Origin: Pelagibacteraceae bacterium AG-333-C14
GTDB taxonomy: Bacteria; Pseudomonadota; Alphaproteobacteria; Pelagibacterales; AG-422-B15
Length of the DNA stretch: 61,589 nt
Assembly: GCA_003282485.1 (NCBI GenBank)
Contig: QBZD01000005.1
Coordinates: 1-61,589, forward strand
Reading direction: 5' to 3'
Below, one piece after another: positions 8,024 through 16,650 of this stretch. The position numbers and the translations under genes were made by a program. The number at the start of each line of letters is the position of its first letter. Within the stretch, counting starts at the first letter, position 1. The notes beneath the pieces were generated by a model. The model did not search any database. It worked only from the letters and a program-made list of their open reading frames with translations, and was not told where the DNA came from.

Positions 8024-8615
8024 CAAGGCACCTAATTTTCTCAACTATCGGTAGATTTATTCTTTTTAGGTTAGAAAAAAATTCTTCTCCAGGAAGATAT
8101 ATTCGCATAGAGATAGAAAAATTCTCCTCCTGGGGACTTCTTAACCAATTCTTATTATTTAGCTCAGCTATAAACGCATCATCATTGGTAAAATATACTT
8201 CGAAACCGCCTTCAAAGTTAAAATCAATATTTTCACTATTAAATGAATACAATCTTTCATTATTTTGAGTGAGGAAACCCTCATTGTCATACAATGTAAT
8301 TGCCCACCATTTAGCATCTATGTCTTCACCCGTTAACTTATAACTACAATTACCGCTGAGAAGATTCTCTTCTATGTCTACAGAAGCTGAAAAATAAGCT
8401 GCCTCTGGTTTTGCAAGAGCAAAAGTTCCATATTGTGAGACAAAAGCACGAGTATAAATGTCACGATTTGCATCTCCTGGAGAAGGCAATACTCTCCATA
8501 TATCATTTTTAACAAAGCCTATTAAAGGGTAGATTTTGTATGAAATATAGGTGAAACCTGTAGCAACTAGGATTACTAGGATTAAATATATTAGGTATCT
8601 ACGTAGTAAAATCAT
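8016..8615 (-). CDS. DUF1214-type membrane-anchored protein
   Basis: 199 residues with one N-terminal membrane helix (residues 7-25) and an extracytoplasmic domain. WWAITLYDNEGFLTQNNERLYSFNS and the terminal NFSISMRIYLPGEEFF are the DUF1214 core (usually ending in a lectin-like beta fold). First gene of the DUF1214-DUF1254 operon, divergent from the ferredoxin reductase. The intervening 52 bases hold a TATAAT at 8618-8623 and a 16-base perfect AT palindrome (8627-8642), which may be a shared promoter or operator. Role unknown, possibly envelope lipid or carbohydrate handling. Confidence 0.75.
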   Translation of the reverse strand: MILLRRYLIYLILVILVATGFTYISYKIYPLIGFVKNDIWRVLPSPGDANRDIYTRAFVSQYGTFALAKPEAAYFSASVDIEENLLSGNCSYKLTGEDIDAKWWAITLYDNEGFLTQNNERLYSFNSENIDFNFEGGFEVYFTNDDAFIAELNNKNWLRSPQEENFSISMRIYLPGEEFFSNLKRINLPIVEKIRCLDE

Positions 8616-8667
8616 TGTATAATCAATAAATAATATTATTTAATATCATATAATTAGAGATAAACAA

Positions 8668-9693
8668 ATGTCTGAAACTATTAAGACAGATTGCTTGATT
8701 GTTGGCGCAGGACCAGTTGGATTATTTGCAGTTTTTGAACTTGGAATACTTGGTCTTTCATGTGAAGTAGTCGATAATTTAGATAAGATTGGCGGGCAGT
8801 GCGCTGAATTGTATCCTGATAAACCAATATATGACATACCGGCATTGCCAGAATGTACCGGGTTATCACTTATTGAAAATCTTCAAAAGCAGATCAAACC
8901 TTTTAATACTTCTTTTCACTTAAACGAAAGGATTGACCAAATATCCAATGATGGAGATCTTTGGATCGTAAAAACATCAGCAAATAAAGTATTTGAAACG
9001 CCAAATATATTCATTGCCGGAGGTGTTGGTTCTTTCGAGCCTCGGAAGCCACCAATAGAGAGTGTCTCAATGTTTGAAGGAAAAGGAATTGAATATTCAA
9101 TACCAAACAAAGACTATTATGCAGGTAAAAAAATTTTAATTTTTGGAGGAGGTGATTCAGCACTTGATTGGACTGTTGAGCTCTCTAAGATTGCATCTCA
9201 CATTACTCTTGTGCATAGGCGAGACGAGTTTAAAGCCGCTCAACACACTGTTAGTTTAATGGAAGGGCTAGTCAAAGAGGGAAAAGTCGATCTAATTACC
9301 AACCATCAAATTTCAGATGTATCAGGAGATACACGTATTAAAAAAGCACTGATAAAGGATAAATCTGATGCGACTCAAGAAATTGAATGTGACGAAATAC
9401 TAATATTTTATGGTCTTAAAATGGAATTGGGGCCAATTAATGATTGGGGCTTAAATCTTAATGAAAAGCAAATTTCAGTTAATACTGAAAATTTTGAAAC
9501 TAATTTACCAGGTGTATTTGCGATTGGAGATATTTCTTACTACCCGGGAAAGCTCAAGCTAATCTTATCAGGCTTTCATGAGGCAGCACTTGCATCTCAA
9601 AAGGCTTTTGTGCGAGCAAAACCAGATGAAACATTGACATTTAGATATACCACTTCATCTAGTGATATTCAAAAAAAATTAGGAGTTAAATAG
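8668..9693 (+). CDS. Ferredoxin-NADP reductase, thioredoxin-reductase-like type
   Basis: 341-residue flavoprotein. FAD motif GAGPVG at residues 13-18 and IGGQCAELYPDK; the NADP motif GGGDSALDW follows near residue 158, then HRRDEF. The C-terminal GVFAIGDISYYPGK is the family's second FAD contact. It lacks the redox CxxC of thioredoxin reductase, which marks the YumC-type ferredoxin-NADP reductases. It likely reduces the ferredoxin encoded 1.2 kb away. First gene of a four-gene plus-strand run whose next start overlaps its stop by 1 base. Confidence 0.92.
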   Translation: MSETIKTDCLIVGAGPVGLFAVFELGILGLSCEVVDNLDKIGGQCAELYPDKPIYDIPALPECTGLSLIENLQKQIKPFNTSFHLNERIDQISNDGDLWIVKTSANKVFETPNIFIAGGVGSFEPRKPPIESVSMFEGKGIEYSIPNKDYYAGKKILIFGGGDSALDWTVELSKIASHITLVHRRDEFKAAQHTVSLMEGLVKEGKVDLITNHQISDVSGDTRIKKALIKDKSDATQEIECDEILIFYGLKMELGPINDWGLNLNEKQISVNTENFETNLPGVFAIGDISYYPGKLKLILSGFHEAALASQKAFVRAKPDETLTFRYTTSSSDIQKKLGVK

Positions 9694-10319
9694 TGTTGCA
9701 AAAGCTCTACGATAGGTATGTTTGTCCTCATCTCATAAATTATGCGATGCAAATGAAACCGTTCAGAAAACAAAGAGAAAAAGTAATACCTTCTGCATCA
9801 GGTAGAGTCTTAGAAATAGGTATTGGTTCAGGGTTAAATTTTAATTATTACAATATAGAAAATGTATCAGAGGTATTTGCTGTTGAACCAGACGGCATAT
9901 TATTAGAAAAAGCTCAACAAAATGCAAAAATAAACAATATAAATTTGAACGTTCAACAACTAAAAGCTGAAGAATTACCTTTTGATAATAACTCATTTGA
10001 TACAATAATTAGCACATACACGATGTGTTCTATTCCTGGTCTAAGTAGTGCAATGTCAGAAATCAATAGAGTTGTGAAGCCAAATGGTAAATTGCTTTTT
10101 TCAGAACATGGAAAATCTCCTGATATGAATGTCTTCAAGTGGCAAAAAAGAATGAATGGGATCCAGAAAAGAATAGCCGGCGGTTGTCAGCTAGATGTAG
10201 ATATTCCAAATGAAATAATAAAAGCTAATTTTAAATTGAATAAAATTGATAGCATGTATGTTCCTGGGCCAAAATTTTTAAGTTATCATTATTGGGGCGT
10301 TGCTAGTCCCCTGAAATAA
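9693..10319 (+). CDS. Class I SAM methyltransferase, METTL7-like
   Basis: 208 residues, GTG start sharing one base with the preceding stop (TAGTG). The N-terminal YDRYVCPHLINYAMQMKP is typical of the METTL7/PMT-like branch. Motif I is VLEIGIGSGLNFNYY (residues 39-53), then EPDG, and the post-motif region with ISTYTMCSIP. C-terminal GPKFLSYHYWGVA also matches this branch. Animal relatives methylate thiols; bacterial relatives are usually left as generic methyltransferases. Substrate here unknown. Co-transcribed with the reductase, COMT-like and BVMO genes. Confidence 0.83.
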   Translation: MLQKLYDRYVCPHLINYAMQMKPFRKQREKVIPSASGRVLEIGIGSGLNFNYYNIENVSEVFAVEPDGILLEKAQQNAKINNINLNVQQLKAEELPFDNNSFDTIISTYTMCSIPGLSSAMSEINRVVKPNGKLLFSEHGKSPDMNVFKWQKRMNGIQKRIAGGCQLDVDIPNEIIKANFKLNKIDSMYVPGPKFLSYHYWGVASPLK

Positions 10320-10322
10320 ACT

Positions 10323-10952
10323 ATGTTGATGCGACAAACTTTAGATTACGTTTTTTCAAATGCTGAAAAAAATAATCCAAAATCAATTTTACAAACGATC
10401 GATAATTTTGTTCTTGAAAGTGGTCAGTTCTTAATGAATGTGGGTCAAGAAAAAGGAGAAATTCTCAGAGACCATCTCCTAAAGTCAAAACCAAATAATG
10501 TTATCGAGTTAGGAACTTTTATTGGATATTCAGCAGTATTAATCTCATCTAACATTGGAGAAAAAAGCAAATTAACTTCAATTGACTCAGACAGTCATTC
10601 TATAGAAATAGCGAAAGAACTAATCAACTTTGCTGGGTTAGATGACAAAGTTAATTTGATGCATGGAAGCGCTGAAGAAATTATACCCAAATTAAATTTT
10701 AATGCTGATTTTGTGTTTATTGATCATGCAAAGAAAAAGTATCTTTCAGATTTAAAGCTTTTGGAAACAGAGGAAATAATTCTCAAGAATTGTACTGTAT
10801 TTGCTGACAATGTAGGGATTTTCAAAGATGAAATGGCGGAATACTTCGATCATGTTAGAAATTCTGGGAAATACCAATCTCAAAATTTTAGCTCGAAATT
10901 AGAGTATAGAAATAATATATATGACGCAGTTGAAATATCGATTAAGAATTAA
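10323..10952 (+). CDS. Catechol O-methyltransferase-like enzyme
   Basis: 209 residues, strikingly similar to the soluble form of animal COMT: MNVGQEKGEIL, ELGTFIGYSA (SAM motif I), NFAGLDDKV, FIDHAKKKYL, ADNV and SSKLEYRN occur in the same order. By alignment with rat COMT the Mg ligands are Asp134, Asp162 and Asn163; the catalytic lysine is Lys137; the hydroxyl-contacting Glu is Glu194. Trp143 of rat COMT is Ala here. It should methylate a catechol or similar vicinal diol. It is placed 3 bases after the METTL7-like gene and 5 before the monooxygenase. Whether catechols are the natural substrate is inference. Confidence 0.83.
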   Translation: MLMRQTLDYVFSNAEKNNPKSILQTIDNFVLESGQFLMNVGQEKGEILRDHLLKSKPNNVIELGTFIGYSAVLISSNIGEKSKLTSIDSDSHSIEIAKELINFAGLDDKVNLMHGSAEEIIPKLNFNADFVFIDHAKKKYLSDLKLLETEEIILKNCTVFADNVGIFKDEMAEYFDHVRNSGKYQSQNFSSKLEYRNNIYDAVEISIKN

Positions 10953-10957
10953 TTATT

Positions 10958-12409
10958 ATGGAAAATAGCAATCATTTTAATGTCGTTGTAATTGGAGCTG
11001 GAATATCAGGAATTGGCGCTGGATATTATTTAAAAAAGAATTGTCCAAACAAATCATTTTGTATAATTGAGGGAAGAGAGAATATAGGTGGTACATGGGA
11101 TTTGTTTAAGTATCCAGGTATAAGATCAGATTCTGATATGTTTACACTTGGCTACGCTTTCAAACCTTGGAAAGAACAAAAAACAATTGCAAACGGACCT
11201 TCAATTTTAAATTACTTAGAAGAAACTGTTGAAGAAAATAACCTACGCGAAAAAATAAAGTTTAGTCATAAAGTTTTAAGTGCCAATTGGAATTCAGGCA
11301 GTCAAAAATGGGAGGTAAGAGCCACTCATCATGAACAAGAAATATTATTGACAGCTAATTTTCTTTTCATGGGAACAGGATATTATAATTATGATGAAGG
11401 ATATACGCCTGATTTTAATGATCTTAATAAGTATGAAGGTAAATTAATACATCCTCAGAAGTGGCCTGAAGATTATGATTACACAGATAAGAAAATGGTT
11501 GTGATTGGCAGTGGCGCAACAGCAGCTACGATAATTCCTGAATTGTCTAAAAAAGCGAAACATGTCACGATGTTGCAGCGCTCACCGACATACTATTTTC
11601 CAAGCCCTGACGAAGATAGATTTGCAAATTTTTTAAAAAAAATACTGCCATCAAAAATGTCTTATACAGTTGTCAGGTTACGGAATGTATTTTTTCAGCA
11701 ACTTCTATATAGAATATGTCGATCATATCCTAAATATGTAAAACGAAAACTCATAGATGGAGTAAAAAAATTATTGCCTAATCACGATATTTCAAAAAAT
11801 TTTACTCCACGATATTATCCGTGGGAGCAAAGAATGTGCCTAATTCCAAATGGCGATTTATTTGAGTCTATACGAGAAAATAGGGCATCAGTAATTACAG
11901 ATCAGATTGATCGATTTACATCAAAGGGTATTACACTAAAATCAGGCCAAAATATTGAAGCTGATGTTGTAGTAACTGCAACAGGTTTAAATCTACAATC
12001 CTTTGGTGGCGTTCAAGTGCATATTGATGGAAAGTTGGTTGAGCCCTCTGAAACCATGACTTATAAAAGCATGATGTTCAGTGGAATTCCAAATTTTGTA
12101 AATTCTTTTGGTTATATTAATGCGTCTTGGACGTTGAAAGCGGATTTAACCTGTGAATATGCTTGTCGTTTAATAAATTATCTTGATAAAAATAACTACA
12201 GTCATTGTGTGCCAAGGGTTCCTGTGGATGTGAAAGCTGAAAAAGATTGGTTAGCAACCGAGTTTTCATCAGGATACATTCATAGAGCTATACATTTATT
12301 TCCCCAACAGGGAAGCAGGTCACCATGGGTAAACACACAAAATTATTTTAAAGATTTTTTTGGAATTAAATTTGGTCGTCTAAATGATGACTCTATCCAC
12401 TTTTCTTAA
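10958..12409 (+). CDS. Flavin-containing Baeyer-Villiger monooxygenase, EthA-like
   Basis: 483 residues. FAD motif GAGISG (13-18), GGTWDLFKYPGIRSDSDM (44-61), the BVMO fingerprint YEGKLIHPQKWP (159-170, with Tyr for the usual Phe) and NADPH motif GSGATA (184-189). GYYNYDEGYTP, MLQRSPTYYF and YINASWTLKADL closely follow mycobacterial EthA along the whole length. Such enzymes turn ketones to esters or oxygenate sulfur. Last gene of the reductase-methyltransferase run; it overlaps the convergent acyl-CoA ligase by 4 bases. Note that FMO-type trimethylamine monooxygenase (Tmm) is shorter and less similar. Confidence 0.9.
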   Translation: MENSNHFNVVVIGAGISGIGAGYYLKKNCPNKSFCIIEGRENIGGTWDLFKYPGIRSDSDMFTLGYAFKPWKEQKTIANGPSILNYLEETVEENNLREKIKFSHKVLSANWNSGSQKWEVRATHHEQEILLTANFLFMGTGYYNYDEGYTPDFNDLNKYEGKLIHPQKWPEDYDYTDKKMVVIGSGATAATIIPELSKKAKHVTMLQRSPTYYFPSPDEDRFANFLKKILPSKMSYTVVRLRNVFFQQLLYRICRSYPKYVKRKLIDGVKKLLPNHDISKNFTPRYYPWEQRMCLIPNGDLFESIRENRASVITDQIDRFTSKGITLKSGQNIEADVVVTATGLNLQSFGGVQVHIDGKLVEPSETMTYKSMMFSGIPNFVNSFGYINASWTLKADLTCEYACRLINYLDKNNYSHCVPRVPVDVKAEKDWLATEFSSGYIHRAIHLFPQQGSRSPWVNTQNYFKDFFGIKFGRLNDDSIHFS

Positions 12410-14049
12410 GCGTCAGCAGTTTTAGCCATTTCTCTTAGCTCATACTTCAATATCTTTCCAGTTGAAGTTTTGGGTAGCTCAGTAAATATAACTTTTTTAG
12501 GACACTTAAAGCCAGCAAGAGTTTCTTTACAAAAAGATATTATGTCTTTCTCTGTTACATTGTCGTCCTGACTTTTTAATTCAATAAAAGCACAAGGAGT
12601 TTCACCCCATTTTTCATCAGGTTTAGCAACTACTGCAGCAAAAAGAACTGATGGGTGCTTATACAACGTATTTTCTATCTCAACTGAAGATACATTTTCT
12701 CCGCCAGATATAATGATATCTTTGCTTCTATCTTTGATCTGGACATATCCATTAGGATGCATCACTGCTAAATCTCCAGAATGAAACCAGCCGCCTAACA
12801 TTGACTTATCAGTTTCTTCTTTATTTTTAAGGTAACCTTTCATAACACAATTACCTTTAATCATAATTTCACCAATTTCTTCACCATCATTTTTAACTTC
12901 TTTCATGGTCTCTGGATTCATAACCGTAAGGCCTTCCATCATTGGAAATTTTACGCCTTGCATTGATCGCAACTTTGATTGTTCCTCGACTGATAATTCA
13001 TTCCATTCATCTTGCCATGCACACATAGATACATGACCATAAGTTTCAGTTAATCCATACACGTGTGTTACATCAAAGCCCATTTGTTGAACTGCTTCAA
13101 GGGTTGCCGCAGGTGGTGGTGCTCCGGCGGTAACAACATTAACTTTATGAGAATAGTCTCTTTTTTCATCATCAGTCGCTTGAGCTAAAAAGTTTAATAC
13201 AATAGGTGCTCCTCCAAAATGCGTAACTTTATGATCAGCTATTGCATCAAAAAGATTTTTTGCAGATACATATCGTAAGCATACACTTGTTCCTGCCAAG
13301 GCAGTTAGTGTGTATGGATTACCCCAACCATTACAATGAAACATAGGTACTACCCACATGTAAGTTGGATGCATGGCCATGCTAAATGCTGTAACTGAAC
13401 CTAATGCCATTAAATATGAACCTCGATGATGATAAACTACACCTTTAGGAAGACCTGTGGTTCCAGATGTATAATTAAGAGCAAGTGAGTCCCATTCATC
13501 TTCTGGCAAGCTCCATTCAAAATTTTCGTCGCCAGTTTTAAGGAACTCTTCATAATTTAGACTTCCAAGATTTTCTCCGGCACCTTCAGGATGATTTGCA
13601 AGTTCATCATCAATATCTATAATTAAAGGTTTAGTTTTTATTTTGCTTAATACTTCCTTAATGGTAGGTGAGAGCTCATTATCAGTGATTACTACTTTTG
13701 CTTCTCCGTGCTCAAGAATATAAGAAATGGTATCTACATCTAATCTGATATTAATTGTATTAATTATCGCTCCAATCATAGGAATTCCATAATGAGCTTC
13801 ATAAATTTCTGGAGTATTAAAGCATAAGACCGCGACCGTATCACCTTTACCAACACCTTTTTTTGTAAGAGCGCTAGCTAGCTGTTTACTTCGCTTAAAA
13901 GTATCTGACCATGTATACTTTTTAGAACCATGAATAATTGATAGTCTATTTGGATAAACTTCAGCGGATCTTTGTAAAAAACTTAATGGAGAAAGAGGCG
14001 TGAAGTTAGCGTGATTCTTGTCTAAGTTAGTATTATACATATCAGTCAT
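12406..14049 (-). CDS. Acyl-CoA ligase of the DmdB / medium-chain type
   Basis: 547-residue AMP-forming acyl-CoA synthetase. N-terminal TPLSPLSFLQRSAEVYP, P-loop YTSGTTGLPKGV, HVYGLTETYGH, HSGDLAV and SGGENVSS plus the terminal KTSTGKILK are the adenylation motifs. The N-terminal block is like the ligases that include methylmercaptopropionyl-CoA ligase (DmdB) of DMSP degraders, but related enzymes use other short or medium-chain acids. The fhs gene directly upstream on the same strand overlaps its start by one base, and DmdA-like genes occur in the window, which makes DmdB plausible but not shown. Confidence 0.85.
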   Translation of the reverse strand: MTDMYNTNLDKNHANFTPLSPLSFLQRSAEVYPNRLSIIHGSKKYTWSDTFKRSKQLASALTKKGVGKGDTVAVLCFNTPEIYEAHYGIPMIGAIINTINIRLDVDTISYILEHGEAKVVITDNELSPTIKEVLSKIKTKPLIIDIDDELANHPEGAGENLGSLNYEEFLKTGDENFEWSLPEDEWDSLALNYTSGTTGLPKGVVYHHRGSYLMALGSVTAFSMAMHPTYMWVVPMFHCNGWGNPYTLTALAGTSVCLRYVSAKNLFDAIADHKVTHFGGAPIVLNFLAQATDDEKRDYSHKVNVVTAGAPPPAATLEAVQQMGFDVTHVYGLTETYGHVSMCAWQDEWNELSVEEQSKLRSMQGVKFPMMEGLTVMNPETMKEVKNDGEEIGEIMIKGNCVMKGYLKNKEETDKSMLGGWFHSGDLAVMHPNGYVQIKDRSKDIIISGGENVSSVEIENTLYKHPSVLFAAVVAKPDEKWGETPCAFIELKSQDDNVTEKDIISFCKETLAGFKCPKKVIFTELPKTSTGKILKYELREMAKTADA

Positions 14050-15716
14050 TAAAATAATCCTTCAATTTCACCATCATCATTTAAGTGTATCGCATTTGCA
14101 GCGGGAATTCTAGGCAGACCAGGCATGGTCATTATTTTATCACACACCACTACAAGAAATTCAGCTCCAGCTGCTAATCGTATTTCTCTAATTGGAACTA
14201 TGTGATCCTTAGGAGCCCCTCGCAAATTCGGATCTGTTGAAAAACTGTATTGAGTTTTTGCAATACAAATAGGGTAATGACCATAGTTTTCCTGCAGCTC
14301 ATCGAATTGTGTTCTTATTTTTTGATCTGCAATAATATCTTTTGCTCCATAAATATCTTGTGCAATTTTCTGAACTTTATCCCACAGTTTCATTTCATCA
14401 GGGTAAAGGTGCTTTATTTTTGGATTTTCCTCAGTTGTTACATCTACAATGTGTTGCGCTAAGGTTTCTGCACCAGCTCCACCATTGCTCCAGTGAGTAC
14501 AATTAAACGATTTAATGCCAAGCTCATCGCAGCATTCACTGATTATTGAGAGTTCATTATCAGTATCGGTTATAAAATGATTAATTGCTACAGACACAGG
14601 AACTCCATATTTTTTCATATTCGAAATATGTTGTTGCAAGTTCGATAGACCTTTCCTCAAGGCGTCTAAATTTTCATTTTTCAGTTCCTTTTTATCCATG
14701 CCGCCATGCATTTTTAAAGCCCTTACAGTAGCTACGATGACTATTGCTGAAGGATTTAAATTTCCTTTTCTGCATTTTATATCTAGAAATTTCTCTGCGC
14801 CAAGATCCGCTCCAAATCCAGCTTCTGTTACTACATAATCGCTTAGCTTAAGAGCGGTTTGAGTTGCTATAAGTGAATTACAGCCATGCGCAATGTTAGC
14901 AAAAGGACCGCCATGAATGATTGCAGGATTTTCTTCTAAAGTTTGAACAAGGTTTGGGAGAAAAGCATCTTTAAGTAGAGTCGTCATTGCTCCATCTGCA
15001 TTTACGTCACGAGCTTTGATTTCTTTTTTATCTCGTGTGTAACCAATGATAATATTGCCAAGTCTTTTTTGCAGATCACTAAGACTTGTTGATAAACAAA
15101 AGATCGCCATAACCTCAGAAGCAACTGTAATATCAAACTTATCTTCTCTGGGAAAACCGTTTGCTATACCTCCAAGATTTATATTTGTATTTCGCAAAGC
15201 TCGGTCATTTAAATCTACAACTCGACCCCATACTATTCTTCTTGTATCTATATTAAGATCATTTCCCCAATAAATGTGATTATCGATCATAGAAGCAAGC
15301 AGGTTATGAGCAGATGTGATTGCATGAAAATCACCTGTAAAATGAAGATTAATCTTATCCATCGGGACTACTTGAGCATAGCCACCTCCAGCAGCTCCAC
15401 CTTTAACGCCAAAACACGGACCTAAGCTTGGTTCTCTGAGGCATACCAATGACTGCTTACCTATTTTATTAAGAGCATCATTTAATCCCACTGAGGTAGT
15501 AGTTTTACCCTCACCAGCAGGAGTTGGTGAAATGGCTGTTACCAATATCAATTTTCCATTTTTGTTTTGATTTTTCAATGCGTTGGTATCAATTTTTGCA
15601 ATATGATGTCCAAACTTTTGAAGGCTATTTTCCTCAAGTTTTAGTTTTGAGGCCACCTTTTCAATTGGCACCATTTGATTTTTTCTTGCTATTTCAATGT
15701 CTGAAAGAACATCCAT
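14049..15716 (-). CDS. fhs: Formate--tetrahydrofolate ligase
   Basis: 555 residues (EC 6.3.4.3): makes 10-formyl-THF from formate, ATP and THF. The ATP loop [14 protein letters not shown] (65-78), [37 protein letters not shown] and [14 protein letters not shown] are all family signatures; GEIEGLF is the expected C-terminus. The gene is divergent from metF and the DmdA-like gene with 193 bases between them. That trio is also seen around tetrahydrofolate-dependent demethylases in other alphaproteobacteria, where Fhs and MetF recycle the methyl-THF formed. It likely feeds purine and methionine synthesis or oxidizes C1 units. Confidence 0.98.
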   Translation of the reverse strand: MDVLSDIEIARKNQMVPIEKVASKLKLEENSLQKFGHHIAKIDTNALKNQNKNGKLILVTAISPTPAGEGKTTTSVGLNDALNKIGKQSLVCLREPSLGPCFGVKGGAAGGGYAQVVPMDKINLHFTGDFHAITSAHNLLASMIDNHIYWGNDLNIDTRRIVWGRVVDLNDRALRNTNINLGGIANGFPREDKFDITVASEVMAIFCLSTSLSDLQKRLGNIIIGYTRDKKEIKARDVNADGAMTTLLKDAFLPNLVQTLEENPAIIHGGPFANIAHGCNSLIATQTALKLSDYVVTEAGFGADLGAEKFLDIKCRKGNLNPSAIVIVATVRALKMHGGMDKKELKNENLDALRKGLSNLQQHISNMKKYGVPVSVAINHFITDTDNELSIISECCDELGIKSFNCTHWSNGGAGAETLAQHIVDVTTEENPKIKHLYPDEMKLWDKVQKIAQDIYGAKDIIADQKIRTQFDELQENYGHYPICIAKTQYSFSTDPNLRGAPKDHIVPIREIRLAAGAEFLVVVCDKIMTMPGLPRIPAANAIHLNDDGEIEGLF

Positions 15717-15780
15717 TATTTCACCTCTTAAATTTTAGTCTAGACAACTTAAGAATTTTAATTCGTGGAGTCTACAAAAA

Positions 15781-15794
15781 TGTATTGTAATACA
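15781..15794. promoter_or_regulatory. Inverted repeat in fhs-metF divergent region
   Basis: TGTATT-GT-AATACA is a 6+6 inverted repeat in the 193-base region between fhs and metF, about 54 bases before the pseudoknot element. It could be an operator or part of a promoter for either side. In AT-rich DNA such a short repeat may also be chance. Confidence 0.25.
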
Positions 15795-15834
15795 CCTAAA
15801 TTTTAAATAGATTTCTCACTAAGGAGACTCAAAG

Positions 15835-15885
15835 AACGTTGCAAAATTAAGCCAAGCAACGTTACTTAATAATCGCGTGGCTTAA
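15835..15885 (+). promoter_or_regulatory. H-type pseudoknot in metF leader, candidate riboswitch
   Basis: Two perfect 8-base inverted repeats interlock. A is AACGTTGC (15835-15842) and A' is GCAACGTT (15856-15863). B is TTAAGCCA (15847-15854) and B' is TGGCTTAA (15878-15885). The order A-B-A'-B' makes an H-type pseudoknot with 4-, 1- and 14-base connectors, the topology of SAM-II and SAM-V riboswitches. It ends 24 bases before the metF ATG, in front of a metF/GcvT operon where a SAM, THF or methyl-donor sensor would make sense. I cannot match the loops to a known class by eye. No terminator or clear Shine-Dalgarno overlaps it, so the output mechanism is open. Confidence 0.6.
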
Positions 15886-15909
15886 GCGTAAACACTTAAA
15901 TTTTTAATT

Positions 15910-16650
15910 ATGGGAAATGTGAATTTTTCATTAGAGGTGACTACGCGGACCAACTTGTCTGAGCTACCCAAGCTTAATGATATATACGTAACATTCTTGC
16001 CGGGTACAAGTTACAAGGACGTAATTGAACAGACAAAAGCTTTATCAAAATCAGGTTTTAACGCAATTCCACACTTTCCAGCTAGATCAATAACTGATTT
16101 AGACATGCTGAAAGATTATGTTGACCAAGTTAAAGAAGCTGGTGTTAAGCAAGTATTAATAATTGGAGGCGATAGAGATATTCTTGGCAATTATCATTGT
16201 TCACTTCAATTAATTGAAACGGGCTTATTCGATGGAATGAAAATTGGTATAGCAGGTCATCCCGAGGGATCTCCTAATATGAGCGATCAAGCAATAGATG
16301 AAGCGATGAAGTCTAAATCTTCATTTGCAAATTATATTGTCACTCAATGGACTCAGGATACAAATGCATTATCTGAATTTGTTAACGAAGCACCATTGCC
16401 CGTTCATGTCGGCCTTGCAGGACCAGCCTCAATGAAAACGTTAATAAAATTTGCTGGTTTTGTTGGATTAAAGAATACACTTAGCTTTGCTAAAAAAAAT
16501 GCATCGAAAATTTTTGATTTATTGACGGTACAAACACCTCATGATGTAATTCAAGAATTAAAAGGAAATGTAGATAATTTTCACATTTATGCATTTGGTG
16601 GAATAAAAAAAACAAGTGAATGGTTACAAAAGGAGAACTACTATGTCTAA
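15910..16650 (+). CDS. metF: Methylenetetrahydrofolate reductase-like protein
   Basis: 246 residues, a single (beta/alpha)8 flavoprotein domain of the MTHFR superfamily, shorter than E. coli MetF (296). The N-terminal SLEVTTRT places the catalytic Glu at residue 9. HFPARSI, LIIGGDRDILG, IAGHPEGSPNMSD and PVHVGLAGPAS mark the flavin and folate sites. It overlaps the following GcvT-like gene by 8 bases. In this setting it may work in the oxidizing direction on methyl-THF produced by the demethylase rather than in methionine synthesis. Paralogous short MetF proteins beside demethylases are known in alphaproteobacteria. Confidence 0.87.
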   Translation: MGNVNFSLEVTTRTNLSELPKLNDIYVTFLPGTSYKDVIEQTKALSKSGFNAIPHFPARSITDLDMLKDYVDQVKEAGVKQVLIIGGDRDILGNYHCSLQLIETGLFDGMKIGIAGHPEGSPNMSDQAIDEAMKSKSSFANYIVTQWTQDTNALSEFVNEAPLPVHVGLAGPASMKTLIKFAGFVGLKNTLSFAKKNASKIFDLLTVQTPHDVIQELKGNVDNFHIYAFGGIKKTSEWLQKENYYV

